From: Pollutiaquabacter aromativorans
Lineage (GTDB): Bacteria > Bacteroidota > Bacteroidia > AKYH767-A > 2013-40CM-41-45
Direction of reading: 5' to 3'
Length of the DNA stretch: 64,000 nt
NCBI GenBank assembly: GCA_049177215.1
Contig: CP185379.1
Span: 3,655,831-3,719,830 of the forward strand
Part shown: piece by piece, positions 51,957-61,790 of the stretch
Numbering within the stretch: the stretch's first letter is position 1
Layout: each line of letters opens with the position of its first letter
The notes under the pieces: model-generated
Told to the model about the DNA's origin: nothing
What the model saw: only the letters and a program-made list of their open reading frames with translations
Databases searched by the model: none
Position numbers and translations under genes: made by a program

Positions 51957-54900
51957 CTAGTCGCGCAACACCTTGATCCAGCCCTTGTACTTGCCGGTCG
52001 CCGTCTCGAGTATGTAATAATAAATATCCGAGTTCAGGTTGGCGGCGTCCCAGTTGTTCCGATAATCGTCGGATGTAAAGACCAACAACCCCCAACGATC
52101 CCAGATCTTCAAAAGGGAGTTCCGGGGGAGATTCTTGATCTCGAAATAATCGTTATACCCCGGTGATGCGGGATAAGGCGTGAAAACGTTCGGGATCACA
52201 AAGGGAGTAAAGTCGATACGCAGGGAATCACTTACCAGCAGGCAGCCGCCGGTCGCGGTCAGAACGACGATCACCGAGTCGAGTTCGAAGTCTGCATCGG
52301 AAGGTTCATACACCGCGTTCAGCGCTGTATCGCTGGGAACGAAGGTGCCGCTTCCGGTCGAGGTCCACTGCAGGGTAGGCGCGTTCAGTGCTTGCCCGCT
52401 CAGGGTGACGGTAGCTCCGCTGCCCGGACCGGAGGTCAAGACCGTATCGGTGCCGACCGATACCGTAGGGAGATCGAGTAGTTGCACGAGAATCGTATCC
52501 TGAAGATTCAGGCACGCGCCGGTCGTTGTGAGGAAGATCTGGACGACACCGTTGGTCGTGTCCGCAGTACCCGGCTGGTAGTAAACGTTCGGATCAGTCG
52601 TGGAAGGCTGGAAGGTTCCGTCACCCGCTGCCGACCAGATCAATCCGCCCGCGTTCTGTTGCGTTCCGCTCAGGATGACGCTGTCGCCAATGCAACTCAC
52701 CAGATCCGGGCCGCCATTCGGGATTCCGGGAGGAATGACCGTGACCGTGATCGTGTCGTTCGTCACGCACCCGAAGTTATTGCGCACGGCTACCACATAG
52801 TCGGTGGTTGCTGTCGGGGATACTACGATTACGGAATCTGTGAAACTGCCCGGCTGCCAGAAGTAAGTGCCGCCACCGGTTGCGGTGAGCGTATCGTTGC
52901 TACCCCAGCAAATCGTGTTGTTCGTACCGGTCAGGGTCACGACCGGAGCAGGCGAGAGATAGAGTACTACCTGATCGGTATCGTTCTGACAAGGAAAAGA
53001 TGCGACTACCATGGTCAGTGTCACATAGCCCGTATCACTCGGTCCCGGTGTATAGGTCGGTGATTGTAGCGTATCGTTATCAAAAGAACCGGATCCACTG
53101 GTCAGCCACTGAATGCTTCCGACCGTTCCACCTGCCAGGGCGATGTAAGCGTCCGACTGACACAGGCTAACCGAATCGTCGGCGATGTCCGCGTCGGGTT
53201 GCGGATAAACCGACACATTGAACAGAGCGGTATCGCTGCTGCAACCGAATGAATTGGTTTCCACCAGGCCCACGGCGCCCAGGCCCTGGAAGGCCCAGGC
53301 TGATGTCAGGGTGTCCGTTGTAGCATTGACGGAGATCAATTGCCCATTGGTCAGTAGCCAGGTATAGGTCGATCCGGGATTGGCAGGCGTTGTAAAGACT
53401 TCGGTGGAGCCCATGCAGATGTCGGTTGCCCCGTCGATGATGGCAGGAAGCGGCCGTGGATTGATGATCACATTCACGGGATTCACCGGACCCGCGCAGT
53501 TCGCCGCATTGGTTTCGACTACGAACAAGCTGCCAAAACCGGCTGTTCCCCATTGGACGTTGACAGAGGTCCCGCTGGTCGGTCCGACAATGGTTCCGTT
53601 ACTCACGGTCCACTGGTACGTGGAGCCGGCAGTACCGGTGACGAAATACGTCTCCAGGCTGTTTTCACACGTGACGACAGCTCCCGTTACCGGAATGGTG
53701 TCGGGAAGCGCGTTGATCGTGACGGAGATCGTTTGAACTGTTCCCGGGCATCCGAAAATGTTCGTGTCAACCACCGCGAGGCTGCCGGTTCCGGCGGAAT
53801 CCCAATTCACGGTGATCGTGTTGCCGGCCAGATTGGTGATGGTTCCGCCGGTGATGGTCCAGGTATAATTGCCGCCGGATGGTGTGACACTGTAAATCTG
53901 CGCGGTGTCGCTTTCACAAATGAAGGTAGGTCCCGAGATCGGTGAAGTGGCCGGGATCGGGTTCACGGTAACCTGTACCGTATCGGTGGCGCTGCAGCTT
54001 CCGATCGTACCGGTTACGAGAAAGTCATAGGGGGAACCGGCAGCGGTCAGGCCGCTCACCGTGATTGTATCCGTGGTGTTCCCGTTGCTCCAACTGTATG
54101 CATTTGCTCCGGCTGCCGCCAGTGTCACGCTGTTGCCTTCGCAGATGCTGGTATCGGAGGATGTTGTAAGGACGACCCCGCTGACGACCACCACCTGCTG
54201 GCTCAGCGGTGTTATGCAATTGGATACCGCGTCTGTTACCGTGATGTTGAAGGTATAGGTTCCGGGCCCGCAGGCGGCGAAATCAAATGTCTGGGAACTT
54301 CCGGTCGCCGAAGATGGATTCGTACAGGAAGGAACGCTGGTCCAGTTGTAGTTCGATCCGGCTCCTGCTCCGCTCACTGAAATCGTTGAAAGGAGGGACG
54401 GGTCGGATGTGCAGATGAACGGGTCGTTCGCTGTGATGACCGGAAGCGGATAAATGTTCACGGTATCAGTGGCCAGCGTATCGCACCCCAGGGTATCGGT
54501 GACGGTGAGATAGAAGATGGTCGAAGTAGAAACCGTTGCCGAAGTGTTGAGTAAGGTCGTATCGCTGATCACCACGCCCGGATTGTTGCTGCTCCAGTGA
54601 TAGGTCGTTCCGGGATCGGTGTTGCTACCGTTTCCATTCAACGCGATCGACGTACTGACGCCGTTGCAGATCAGGTCTGGAACAACCGATGCACTGGCTA
54701 CAGGCAGTGGTCGATGCGTGGCGCTTACAGCCGTATCACGGAAGCAACCGGTTGTGGGATCGGTTACGCGGAAGGTAAAGACATCGCTGGTGCATCGGTA
54801 AGCCGTTGCATTCAGGAAGTTGGCATTGGTAATGCCAAGTCCGGCGATACTGACCCACGAATAGGTCATACCGACGGTGCTGCCGGTACCGTTCAGGTTG

Positions 54901-56960
54901 ATGGTGCTACAGCCGCAGAAATCGGGGATGGGCGCGGCAGCGGCGATCGGCCGCGGAAGAATGACCAGGGTATCCGATAACACCTGGCTACAGGTGCCGG
55001 TCGTTCCGGTAACGGTGAATACCGTTGTGACGGCCGGTGATGCGGAAATATTGGCGGAAGTCGAATCCAGGAACGTGTAAGCGGGGCTTGCAGTCCAGGC
55101 ATACGAGCTGGCTCCGCCGGCACTGAGGTTGGCTGAGCTTCCTTCGCAGATCGAACCGGGAACCGACAGGCTCATGTTCAATCCGGGAGCGATCGAGAAG
55201 GTGGTGCTGACCGTGTCCCGGCAACCGGTGATGTTGTCTTCGGTAACGACGGTAAAACTGTAAGAAGCTACTACACCTTGCGGGAAGGTCACGGTGATCG
55301 ACGAAGAGTCGGCCGCCGCGCCGGTGATCAGCGAGTAGTTGGGCGAAAGCGACCAGGAAAAGGTGGAGCCAAGCGAAGGGCCCGTGACGGTGAAGGTGTT
55401 CTGCAACACCGGACTCGTGGCGCAGAGGTTCGCGGAGGCCGCGTTGATCGACGGCTGCGGATTGATGTTGATCTGCTGGCACTCGGGATCCGATTGACAA
55501 CCGATCGCGTCTGTCAACACCGCGCAAAAGCTCTGTCCGCTGGTTCCCATGTAGGCGAAGGTGCTGAAGAGCGTATCATTCTCGACGTTCGATGGCGTCC
55601 ATTGAACGGTCAGCGGCGCTACGCCGGCGATCGGGATCACGTCGATGGCGACCGTATCATACCGGCAGACATCGAGCGTGCCGCCGACGAATGCCACGGG
55701 CTTTTCATTCACGGTGACTTCCACGGTCGTGTCATCCACACAACCGTTGTTATCGACGATATCGACGGAGTAGGAGTAAGGGCCACCGGCCGGCACATTG
55801 GTGACAGAAGGGTTCGGACAATCGTTGCACGACAAGGTGCCCGGTCCCACCCAATTCCAGGTGATCGGGCTGGTGGCATTGGTCGTGGTGCCGTTGAGCA
55901 GCAAGGTGGTTCCTTCACAGATGGTCTGTGGCGAACCGGCATCGACCACCGGAGCGGGAAGTATATTGATGGTTTGCGTGGTGGTTTCAGGCCCGCAGGT
56001 GCCGAAGGCGGTGAGCGTCACCGTAAAGCTGGTGCCGGGTCCGACGAAGACGTGCGTCACGGTCTGGCCGGTAGCGGTATTGTCGACTCCCGAATTCGGA
56101 TCGCCGAAGTTCCATTGCCAAAGGGTTACGTTCGGGTTAGTGGGTGGGAAAGCCGGTTGGATGGTGGCGCTGGCGGAGAAATCGACCGGAGTGCCAATGC
56201 AGGCGTTGGTTGGAGAAAAGGCATAGGTAGGATACAGTTCCTGCACGTAGATGGTGCGGGAGAACTGGGTGCACCCGCATTCGTCGTTGCAAACAGTCAG
56301 GAGTAACGTATGCGGCCCTACACTGGTAATTTGAAAAGTGGTGTCGGCGCCGGACGACGGAATGTCCGCCGCCGTATCGAGTTTCCAACTGTACGAGATA
56401 TTCGTGCCGCCGTAAAGGACGGTCTGATTGAAGGCCTGCACCGTGAGCGGCGTGCAGCCACGGAAGACGTTGGTCGTGAAGGAAGCTTGCGGCGTACCGA
56501 CGATCGAGTTATTGGTGGCGGAACAAACGATGCTGAAGTCTTCCTGGTTGCCGGAACTGCCGTCAACGAGGATGTAGTAGGTCGTTCCGTTTGTCACCGC
56601 AAAATTAGAAGTCATGCTACCGGCTGGCCCGTTTGCCGATCGGCAGGTACCGGCTACCGGTGTGAGCGAGCCGCAAAGGCCGGTGAATACTTCCATCTCC
56701 AGGCCCGGGTTGTTGTCGATTCCGGAGACCGTCAGTGTTGCCAGGCCGTTGCTTATACCGGTTATGACAAACCAAGCGCTGTTGTTGACGGTATTGTCGC
56801 CGCAACTCAGCGCGGGATCTCCGGGGTCCGCAGTCGTACCGATCGTGGATCCGGTCGACAGGAATCCGTTGCACAAGGGGTTGGCGTTCGAGCAGTCATC
56901 TTGCGCGGCGGCGGTAAAATGGAGGCAGAGCAGGAGCAGGGACGTGTAAAGTAGACGCAT
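51957..56960 (-). CDS. Giant adhesin-like protein with T9SS type B sorting domain
   Basis: 1,667 residues from the ATG at 56960 (MRLLYTSLLLLCLHFTAAAQ, a signal peptide); the frame to 57089 adds an unconserved tail. The N-terminal ~140 residues are a PPC-like beta-sandwich (FVITGISNGLATLTVSG ... TYYILVDGSSG). Next comes a PKD domain (PQASFTTNVFRGCTPLTVQAF). Roughly fifteen Ig-like modules follow, each with one or two Cys and recurring phrases (TDTVQVTVNP, GSTYTWLLTNGQL). The end is the gliding-motility-type B sorting domain: PNVFTPYPASPGYNDYF, LKIWDRWGLLVF, NSDIYYYILETATGKYKGWIKVLRD. It is an extended surface adhesin, similar in construction to SprB-type proteins, probably used in gliding or attachment. 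Confidence 0.9.
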   Translation of the reverse strand: MRLLYTSLLLLCLHFTAAAQDDCSNANPLCNGFLSTGSTIGTTADPGDPALSCGDNTVNNSAWFVITGISNGLATLTVSGIDNNPGLEMEVFTGLCGSLTPVAGTCRSANGPAGSMTSNFAVTNGTTYYILVDGSSGNQEDFSIVCSATNNSIVGTPQASFTTNVFRGCTPLTVQAFNQTVLYGGTNISYSWKLDTAADIPSSGADTTFQITSVGPHTLLLTVCNDECGCTQFSRTIYVQELYPTYAFSPTNACIGTPVDFSASATIQPAFPPTNPNVTLWQWNFGDPNSGVDNTATGQTVTHVFVGPGTSFTVTLTAFGTCGPETTTQTINILPAPVVDAGSPQTICEGTTLLLNGTTTNATSPITWNWVGPGTLSCNDCPNPSVTNVPAGGPYSYSVDIVDNNGCVDDTTVEVTVNEKPVAFVGGTLDVCRYDTVAIDVIPIAGVAPLTVQWTPSNVENDTLFSTFAYMGTSGQSFCAVLTDAIGCQSDPECQQININPQPSINAASANLCATSPVLQNTFTVTGPSLGSTFSWSLSPNYSLITGAAADSSSITVTFPQGVVASYSFTVVTEDNITGCRDTVSTTFSIAPGLNMSLSVPGSICEGSSANLSAGGASSYAWTASPAYTFLDSTSANISASPAVTTVFTVTGTTGTCSQVLSDTLVILPRPIAAAAPIPDFCGCSTINLNGTGSTVGMTYSWVSIAGLGITNANFLNATAYRCTSDVFTFRVTDPTTGCFRDTAVSATHRPLPVASASVVPDLICNGVSTSIALNGNGSNTDPGTTYHWSSNNPGVVISDTTLLNTSATVSTSTIFYLTVTDTLGCDTLATDTVNIYPLPVITANDPFICTSDPSLLSTISVSGAGAGSNYNWTSVPSCTNPSSATGSSQTFDFAACGPGTYTFNITVTDAVSNCITPLSQQVVVVSGVVLTTSSDTSICEGNSVTLAAAGANAYSWSNGNTTDTITVSGLTAAGSPYDFLVTGTIGSCSATDTVQVTVNPIPATSPISGPTFICESDTAQIYSVTPSGGNYTWTITGGTITNLAGNTITVNWDSAGTGSLAVVDTNIFGCPGTVQTISVTINALPDTIPVTGAVVTCENSLETYFVTGTAGSTYQWTVSNGTIVGPTSGTSVNVQWGTAGFGSLFVVETNAANCAGPVNPVNVIINPRPLPAIIDGATDICMGSTEVFTTPANPGSTYTWLLTNGQLISVNATTDTLTSAWAFQGLGAVGLVETNSFGCSSDTALFNVSVYPQPDADIADDSVSLCQSDAYIALAGGTVGSIQWLTSGSGSFDNDTLQSPTYTPGPSDTGYVTLTMVVASFPCQNDTDQVVLYLSPAPVVTLTGTNNTICWGSNDTLTATGGGTYFWQPGSFTDSVIVVSPTATTDYVVAVRNNFGCVTNDTITVTVIPPGIPNGGPDLVSCIGDSVILSGTQQNAGGLIWSAAGDGTFQPSTTDPNVYYQPGTADTTNGVVQIFLTTTGACLNLQDTILVQLLDLPTVSVGTDTVLTSGPGSGATVTLSGQALNAPTLQWTSTGSGTFVPSDTALNAVYEPSDADFELDSVIVVLTATGGCLLVSDSLRIDFTPFVIPNVFTPYPASPGYNDYFEIKNLPRNSLLKIWDRWGLLVFTSDDYRNNWDAANLNSDIYYYILETATGKYKGWIKVLRD

Positions 56961-57190
56961 TCGGCTTTTAGACGGAGTAGTATTTGGGGAATCTCCGAAA
57001 GTACCCTGTAACGGGGGAGGGTACCCTGTAGTTATATCTCTTTTATTAACATTGAAATTGGATATTTCCCTTTCCCGAGTGGGCAGCAATTGATGTTCGT
57101 ACTGGTTTTCCAGAGTAAAAAATGATGCCGAAAAAGGCGAGGGTATTCATACATGTTTATCTTTGGGGTACACACCTTAACCACCTTACG

Positions 57191-57715
57191 ATGATGAAAC
57201 GGGCTTCCATGCTAACCGCCTTCTTGCTGCTGGTTTCTTTGAGCTGCGTACTGGCTCAATCCCTTTCGCCAACTGTCATTTCCCCGGCCGGCAGATTCGC
57301 CTCGGCCGGTGGGTATACGTTATCGGAAACCGTCGGAGAGATGACGATGGTCGAAACGTACAGTGCAGGCGGATCCATCCTGACCCAGGGATTTCAGCAG
57401 CCATCCGATAATAATGTTCGTGTCCCGATCGTACAGCAGGCGGGTTATGATTTAACGGTCTCTCCAAACCCCGGCACCGGCAGTTTTTACTTCAACGTTG
57501 CAGCCTCCGCGCCGGTAACGATCGATATTCGGGTGACGGATGTGATCGGCCAGACGGTTGGCATATTTCAGACTTCGGGCATAGAGGGTGCTCAACGATT
57601 GCCTGTGGATCTTTCCGGTCTCCGGCAAGGTGTTTATTTTGCTGAAGTGTGGATGAATTATTCCACCGGCACAACTGTGTATCGGATGACGCACCGTTTG
57701 CAAGTCGTTCGATAA
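57191..57715 (+). CDS. Small secreted protein with T9SS type A domain
   Basis: 174 residues from the ATG at 57191 (MMKRASMLTAFLLLVSLSCVLAQ, a signal peptide). A short conserved segment, TVISPAGRFASAGGYTLSETVGEMTMVETYSAGG with LTQGFQQP, is a module seen before many sorting signals in the phylum. The type A domain begins at VSPNPGTGSFYFNVA and ends in MTHRLQVVR. Nothing else is present, so the mature product is small. Possibly a filament or sheath subunit of unknown role. It diverges from the adhesin gene, and the following secreted protein begins 39 bp downstream. Confidence 0.85.
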   Translation: MMKRASMLTAFLLLVSLSCVLAQSLSPTVISPAGRFASAGGYTLSETVGEMTMVETYSAGGSILTQGFQQPSDNNVRVPIVQQAGYDLTVSPNPGTGSFYFNVAASAPVTIDIRVTDVIGQTVGIFQTSGIEGAQRLPVDLSGLRQGVYFAEVWMNYSTGTTVYRMTHRLQVVR

Positions 57716-57754
57716 TTTTTTACCCAAAACCTACTTCACCTAACCCACTTACCC

Positions 57755-59497
57755 ATGAACTCGCGCGCATTTCAATTCATCGCCACCTTCCTGACGTGTA
57801 TGCTATGCCTCATTGGCAAACAAGCATTAGCTCAATCCATTGCGGGTGTTTCCGCACCACCGCAAATGTTGAATTACCAGGCAGTCGCCCGGGATGCCTC
57901 CGGCAACGCACTGCTTTCAACGGCTATCAGCTTGCGCTTTACCATTCACAGCGTTTCCGCATCGGGTCCGATTGAATACCAGGAGACACAATCGGTCACG
58001 ACAAATCAGTTCGGACTCTTTTCCGTCCAGATCGGTACTGGCACCGTTGTCAGCGGTATTTTCCCGCTGATCGACTGGGTTTCTGCGGATTTTTTTCTGC
58101 AGGTTGAAGTGGATCCCACAGGCGGTTCATCATGGATCGACATGGGTGCCGCACAATTGATCAGTGTTCCATACAGTTTCGTTTCGAAACAGTCGCTTAT
58201 TTCCCTGGACAATCACTGGGTGCAAAACGGCCCTAACCTTTACAACGAACCGCTTGGAAAAGTTGGTATTGGAACCAGTACGCCCCTCTATAAGTTACAT
58301 GTCGAGAGCGATAATTCGTCCAGCTTGACGGGTGTTGTTCATGCCCAGGCAACACATCCGACGGGTTCAAATCTCGATGTCTCCGCTTTCTACGGCATCA
58401 GTGATGTGGACGATTATTTCGGTTTGGGCGGTACTTTTTATGGAGGATGGAAGGGGGTATACGGTAGTGTATCTCCGAGCGGAACAGGTACTTACTACGG
58501 GGTCAATGGTTCCGTTTACGGTGGCTCCGGCTACAACTACGGTGTCTATGGAGAAAGCGACCAGGTCGGCGTCTACGGTGATGCCAGCGGAAATGGTAAT
58601 GGCCTCACCTGGATATACGGACCATCCTACGACGAAACGGCCGGTCTTTACGGATATGCGAGCCTGAATAACAATACCAATGGAATCAGTTATGGGGTTG
58701 TCGGAGAATCGTTCGGTAGTAGCAGCAATAATAACGCCGGTGTATTCGGCTACGCAGCCAATGCGACCGGTACCAGTCCGCGTAACTGGGGAGTGTATGG
58801 TTTATCAAAGGACGCGGTATCCGCTGCGGGAGTGCTCGGTGTGGCGGACGGATCCGGCAATAGTGGACACGGTGTCGAAGGCGACGCGCTCAGCGGCAGT
58901 AACCAGATCGGAGTCTTTGGCTACGCGGCCGGAACGACAGGTTCCGATTATGCCGGTTATTTCCTGGGGCAACTGTATGCTACAACGGCCAGCTCCGGAA
59001 TCAAGGCTTTCAAGATCGATCATCCCCTTGACCCGGAAAACAAATACTTGTTCCACTCATCTGTTGAAAGCGATGAGATGTTGAATCAGTATTCAGGAAA
59101 CGTTACAACCGACGGACAGGGTTTGGCAACGGTTCAGTTACCTGACTATTTCGAAGCGCTCAACAAGGATATCCGTTATCAGCTCACGGTCATTGGACAA
59201 TTCGCACAGGCAATCGTGCAAGAAGAGGTGAGCGGGAATCGATTCTCGATCAGAACCGATAAACCGAATGTCCGCGTGAGTTGGTTGGTGATGGGAATCA
59301 GAAAAGACCCGCTGGCCAATCAATACCGTATCCAGCCGGTGGTCGATAAGCCGGCTAGTGAAAAGGGCACCTACCTGGTCCCGCAGGTATATGGCAAGTC
59401 GATCGATCGGGCTCCTCACCAACCTACCTTTCTGCCATACGGGAATGGAAACCGAAAGGTGATGAAGCCAATGGATGATCCCAAGCGGAAAAAGTGA
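57755..59497 (+). CDS. Secreted repeat protein of the 'MLNYQAVARD' family
   Basis: 580 residues. A signal peptide (ATFLTCMLCLIGKQALAQ) is followed by the conserved domain PPQMLNYQAVARDASGNAL with FRFTIHS-like strands (residues ~30-140), which in Bacteroidota heads many large surface proteins. Then come glycine/tyrosine-rich short repeats (GVYGESDQVGVYGDASGNG, GVFGYAANATGTSPRNWGVYGL, roughly 190-400), resembling phage tail-fibre or collagen-like trimeric stalks. A compact C-terminal domain (LDPENKYLFHSSVESDEMLN) follows. No T9SS sorting domain, so export beyond the periplasm is unproven. Domain function unknown, most likely a fibrous structural protein. Confidence 0.82.
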   Translation: MNSRAFQFIATFLTCMLCLIGKQALAQSIAGVSAPPQMLNYQAVARDASGNALLSTAISLRFTIHSVSASGPIEYQETQSVTTNQFGLFSVQIGTGTVVSGIFPLIDWVSADFFLQVEVDPTGGSSWIDMGAAQLISVPYSFVSKQSLISLDNHWVQNGPNLYNEPLGKVGIGTSTPLYKLHVESDNSSSLTGVVHAQATHPTGSNLDVSAFYGISDVDDYFGLGGTFYGGWKGVYGSVSPSGTGTYYGVNGSVYGGSGYNYGVYGESDQVGVYGDASGNGNGLTWIYGPSYDETAGLYGYASLNNNTNGISYGVVGESFGSSSNNNAGVFGYAANATGTSPRNWGVYGLSKDAVSAAGVLGVADGSGNSGHGVEGDALSGSNQIGVFGYAAGTTGSDYAGYFLGQLYATTASSGIKAFKIDHPLDPENKYLFHSSVESDEMLNQYSGNVTTDGQGLATVQLPDYFEALNKDIRYQLTVIGQFAQAIVQEEVSGNRFSIRTDKPNVRVSWLVMGIRKDPLANQYRIQPVVDKPASEKGTYLVPQVYGKSIDRAPHQPTFLPYGNGNRKVMKPMDDPKRKK

Positions 59498-59572
59498 GTT
59501 GGCAGACCTCCCGCTCGGTTGGGGTTGAAATAGCAGGATGTACTGAACCTATGTGTTCCGTCCGGAAACCCG

Positions 59573-59580
59573 CATCTTTG
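59573..59580 (+). promoter_or_regulatory. CATCTTTG -7-like element
   Basis: CATCTTTG ends 11 bases before the ATG at 59592 of the radical SAM gene and supports that start over the longer frame from 59553, which spans the element. Confidence 0.4.
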
Positions 59581-59591
59581 CAGGTACCGCG

Positions 59592-60617
59592 ATGAACAAC
59601 CATCCCCGTGACCTGCTGCGGCTTGCCTCCGCCTTTACGCCTCGCCGCGCCTTCAACGCGGCCAGGGTCCTGGCGAACTATCAGGCATCGCGTCTGACCG
59701 GTAAGGTTGTCGCACCGCCCTTTCCGATCAGCCTGGCGATCGAACCCACGACATCCTGCAACCTGCGCTGTCCGGAATGCCCGAGCGGTTTGCGCTCGTT
59801 CACCCGCCCGACCGGTATGCTGGATCCGGATTTCTTGCGTTCGGTCATTGATCAGGTGCATCGGGATGTCGCTTACCTCGTATTTTATTTCCAGGGCGAA
59901 CCCTTCCTGCATCCGCAGTTCACCGATTTGGTCCGCTATGCGAAAAGTAAACGGATCTATACGGCGACCTCCACCAACGCGCATTACCTCTCACCGGAAA
60001 AGGCCCGGGAAACCGTCGCCTCTGGCCTCGACCGATTGATCATCTCGATCGACGGAACAACGCAAGACACGTATAGTCAGTACCGTGTTGGCGGATCGCT
60101 GGAGAAAGTGCTGGAGGGAACGCGCAACATCATCGAGGCGAAACGGAAAGCAGGAGCTGCAACACCCTATACGGTGTTCCAGTTCCTGGTCGTTCGACCG
60201 AATGAACACCAGGTACAGGATGTCCGAAATCTCGCGCGTGAACTGGGCGTGGACCGGGTCGTCCTGAAGACCGCGCAGGTGTATGATTTCGAGCATGGCA
60301 ACCCGCTCATACCCGAGAATCCGCGATACGCCCGCTACCGGCAGTCGAAAGACGGACGCTGGGAGATCCGAAATCCCCTGGACAATCGTTGCTGGAAACT
60401 TTGGCATTCCGCAGTGGTTACCTGGGACGGACGAGTAGTCCCCTGCTGCTTTGACAAGGATGCCCAACACGTCATGGGCCATTTGGAGAAGCGTTCCTTC
60501 CGCGAGATCTGGAACGGCCCCGAGTACGCGGTATTCCGGAATCAGTTGATCAAAGGTCGGAGCGAGATCGATATTTGCCGGAACTGCTCGGAGGGCCTAT
60601 CGGTCTTTACAGAATAA
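59592..60617 (+). CDS. Radical SAM enzyme with SPASM domain
   Basis: 341 residues from the ATG at 59592. The 4Fe-4S/SAM motif is CNLRCPEC with its first Cys two positions after TTS (about 51-58; C-x3-C-x2-C). GEPFLHPQF and the IISIDGTTQDTYSQYR strand of the TIM barrel follow. A C-terminal SPASM-type auxiliary cluster is visible (NRCWKLWHSAVVTWDGRVVPCCFD and ICRNCSEGL). Such enzymes modify peptides, carbohydrates or proteins. No peptide precursor is adjacent, and the gene before it encodes a secreted fibrous protein, so the substrate is unknown. Confidence 0.9.
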   Translation: MNNHPRDLLRLASAFTPRRAFNAARVLANYQASRLTGKVVAPPFPISLAIEPTTSCNLRCPECPSGLRSFTRPTGMLDPDFLRSVIDQVHRDVAYLVFYFQGEPFLHPQFTDLVRYAKSKRIYTATSTNAHYLSPEKARETVASGLDRLIISIDGTTQDTYSQYRVGGSLEKVLEGTRNIIEAKRKAGAATPYTVFQFLVVRPNEHQVQDVRNLARELGVDRVVLKTAQVYDFEHGNPLIPENPRYARYRQSKDGRWEIRNPLDNRCWKLWHSAVVTWDGRVVPCCFDKDAQHVMGHLEKRSFREIWNGPEYAVFRNQLIKGRSEIDICRNCSEGLSVFTE

Positions 60618-60684
60618 GAAAGGTTGTAGAAGGCGGGAGGTATTGTTAATCAATCATCGAATTTGAATAATTGATACTGTAAAA

Positions 60685-61590
60685 GTGATTGCGAAGCTGA
60701 TCAAGGCATTTACCGGGCACGAAGGATCCATCTATGCACTCGAAGGTTCGGGAAGGAAAGACCGGGTCTTTACCGCTGGTGGCGACCGGATCGTATCCGA
60801 ATGGGACCTCAGCGGGAACGAACCCGCAAGGGGAGTGGTCAAGGTTGAAGCGGTGGTGTATGCGCTTTGTCACATCCCGGAACGCAACTGGTTGTTGGTG
60901 GGAACTTCCGAAGGTCGCATGCATGTGATCGACCTGGAAGGACGAAAGGAACTACACAACCTGGAGTTGCACAAAGCCGGTATATTCGACTTGCGTTTTC
61001 ACCCGACAACCGGAAACATCTTCTCCGCTTCGGGAGACGGCAGTATCGCCGTCCTGCAGCTTGACCGATTGGACAGGACTGAACGCAGGTCGCTTGCTCC
61101 AGGGCATAAGATTCGGGCTATCGACTTTCACCCCCTTCATCCGGAAGTCGCCTTTGCCTGCGGGGATGGAAACATCCGGATCTATTCGCTGGAGCGGTTT
61201 GAAGAGCGTCTGGTCTTTCCGGCGCACGCGCTTTCCGCTAATTGCGTACGCTATCATCCCGCGGGGAATTATCTGCTCAGCGGAGGACGGGACGCCCATT
61301 TGTGTGCCTGGGATCCTGCAACCGGGGCCTCGTTGGCAAGGATTCCGGCGCATAACTACGCGATCTATTCCATCGCATTTTCGCCGGACCAACACAACTT
61401 TGCAACCGCCAGCCGCGACAAGACCATCAAGATATGGGATGCTGAAACGATCGGTTTTCGACTGAGGATTGATCGAGATACGTACAACGGGCACCGCAAT
61501 TCCGTCAACAAAGTGCTCTGGAGCCGATACGACAACTACCTGATCTCCGCGGGCGATGATAAGGCGGTGCTGGTGTGGGAGGTGGTGTGA
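60685..61590 (+). CDS. WD40-repeat protein
   Basis: 301 residues from a GTG at 60685. Seven WD40 repeats make a complete propeller with no extra domain (repeat cores such as GHEGSIYAL ... VSEWDL, ASRDKTIKIWDA, GHRNSVNKVLWSRYDNYLISAGDDKAVLVWEVV). It has no signal peptide or membrane segment, so it is cytoplasmic, a bare scaffold. Bacterial stand-alone WD40 proteins usually assemble complexes. No partner is obvious next to it. The stop is followed after 9 bases by a heptamer array. Confidence 0.88.
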   Translation: MIAKLIKAFTGHEGSIYALEGSGRKDRVFTAGGDRIVSEWDLSGNEPARGVVKVEAVVYALCHIPERNWLLVGTSEGRMHVIDLEGRKELHNLELHKAGIFDLRFHPTTGNIFSASGDGSIAVLQLDRLDRTERRSLAPGHKIRAIDFHPLHPEVAFACGDGNIRIYSLERFEERLVFPAHALSANCVRYHPAGNYLLSGGRDAHLCAWDPATGASLARIPAHNYAIYSIAFSPDQHNFATASRDKTIKIWDAETIGFRLRIDRDTYNGHRNSVNKVLWSRYDNYLISAGDDKAVLVWEVV

Positions 61591-61668
61591 GCGGTTGATA
61601 GTGAATAGTGAATAGTATGGAGCGAATAGCCAATAGCGAACAGCGAATAGTTTTAATGAATAGTGAAC

Positions 61669-61698
61669 CCTGCCTGCCGTAGCTTTAGCGTAGGCAGG
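61669..61698. repeat. 30-bp hairpin cassette, copy 1
   Basis: It begins CCTGCCT and ends AGGCAGG, with an inner AGC-TTT-AGC core, so it can fold as a hairpin with a small internal loop. An identical copy is at 61761-61790. Confidence 0.85.
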
Positions 61699-61760
61699 AG
61701 TGAATAGTAAATAGCGAATAGCCAATAGCGAACAGCGAATAGTTTTAATGAATAGTGAAC

Positions 61761-61790
61761 CCTGCCTGCCGTAGCTTTAGCGTAGGCAGG
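61761..61790. repeat. 30-bp hairpin cassette, copy 2
   Basis: Identical to the cassette at 61669-61698. After it the array changes to AAACCCG and GAACCCC units, the same heptamers as in the array before frr. Confidence 0.85.

Noticed and set aside
55278..56306. 342-codon plus-strand frame inside the type B adhesin gene
   Set aside because: Gly/Arg-rich antisense product with no fold signature. The adhesin is unmistakable on the minus strand.
57755..59497. Phage tail fibre gene
   Set aside because: The Gly-rich repeats resemble tail fibres, but a signal peptide and the phylum-specific N-terminal module are present, and no phage structural gene is nearby.
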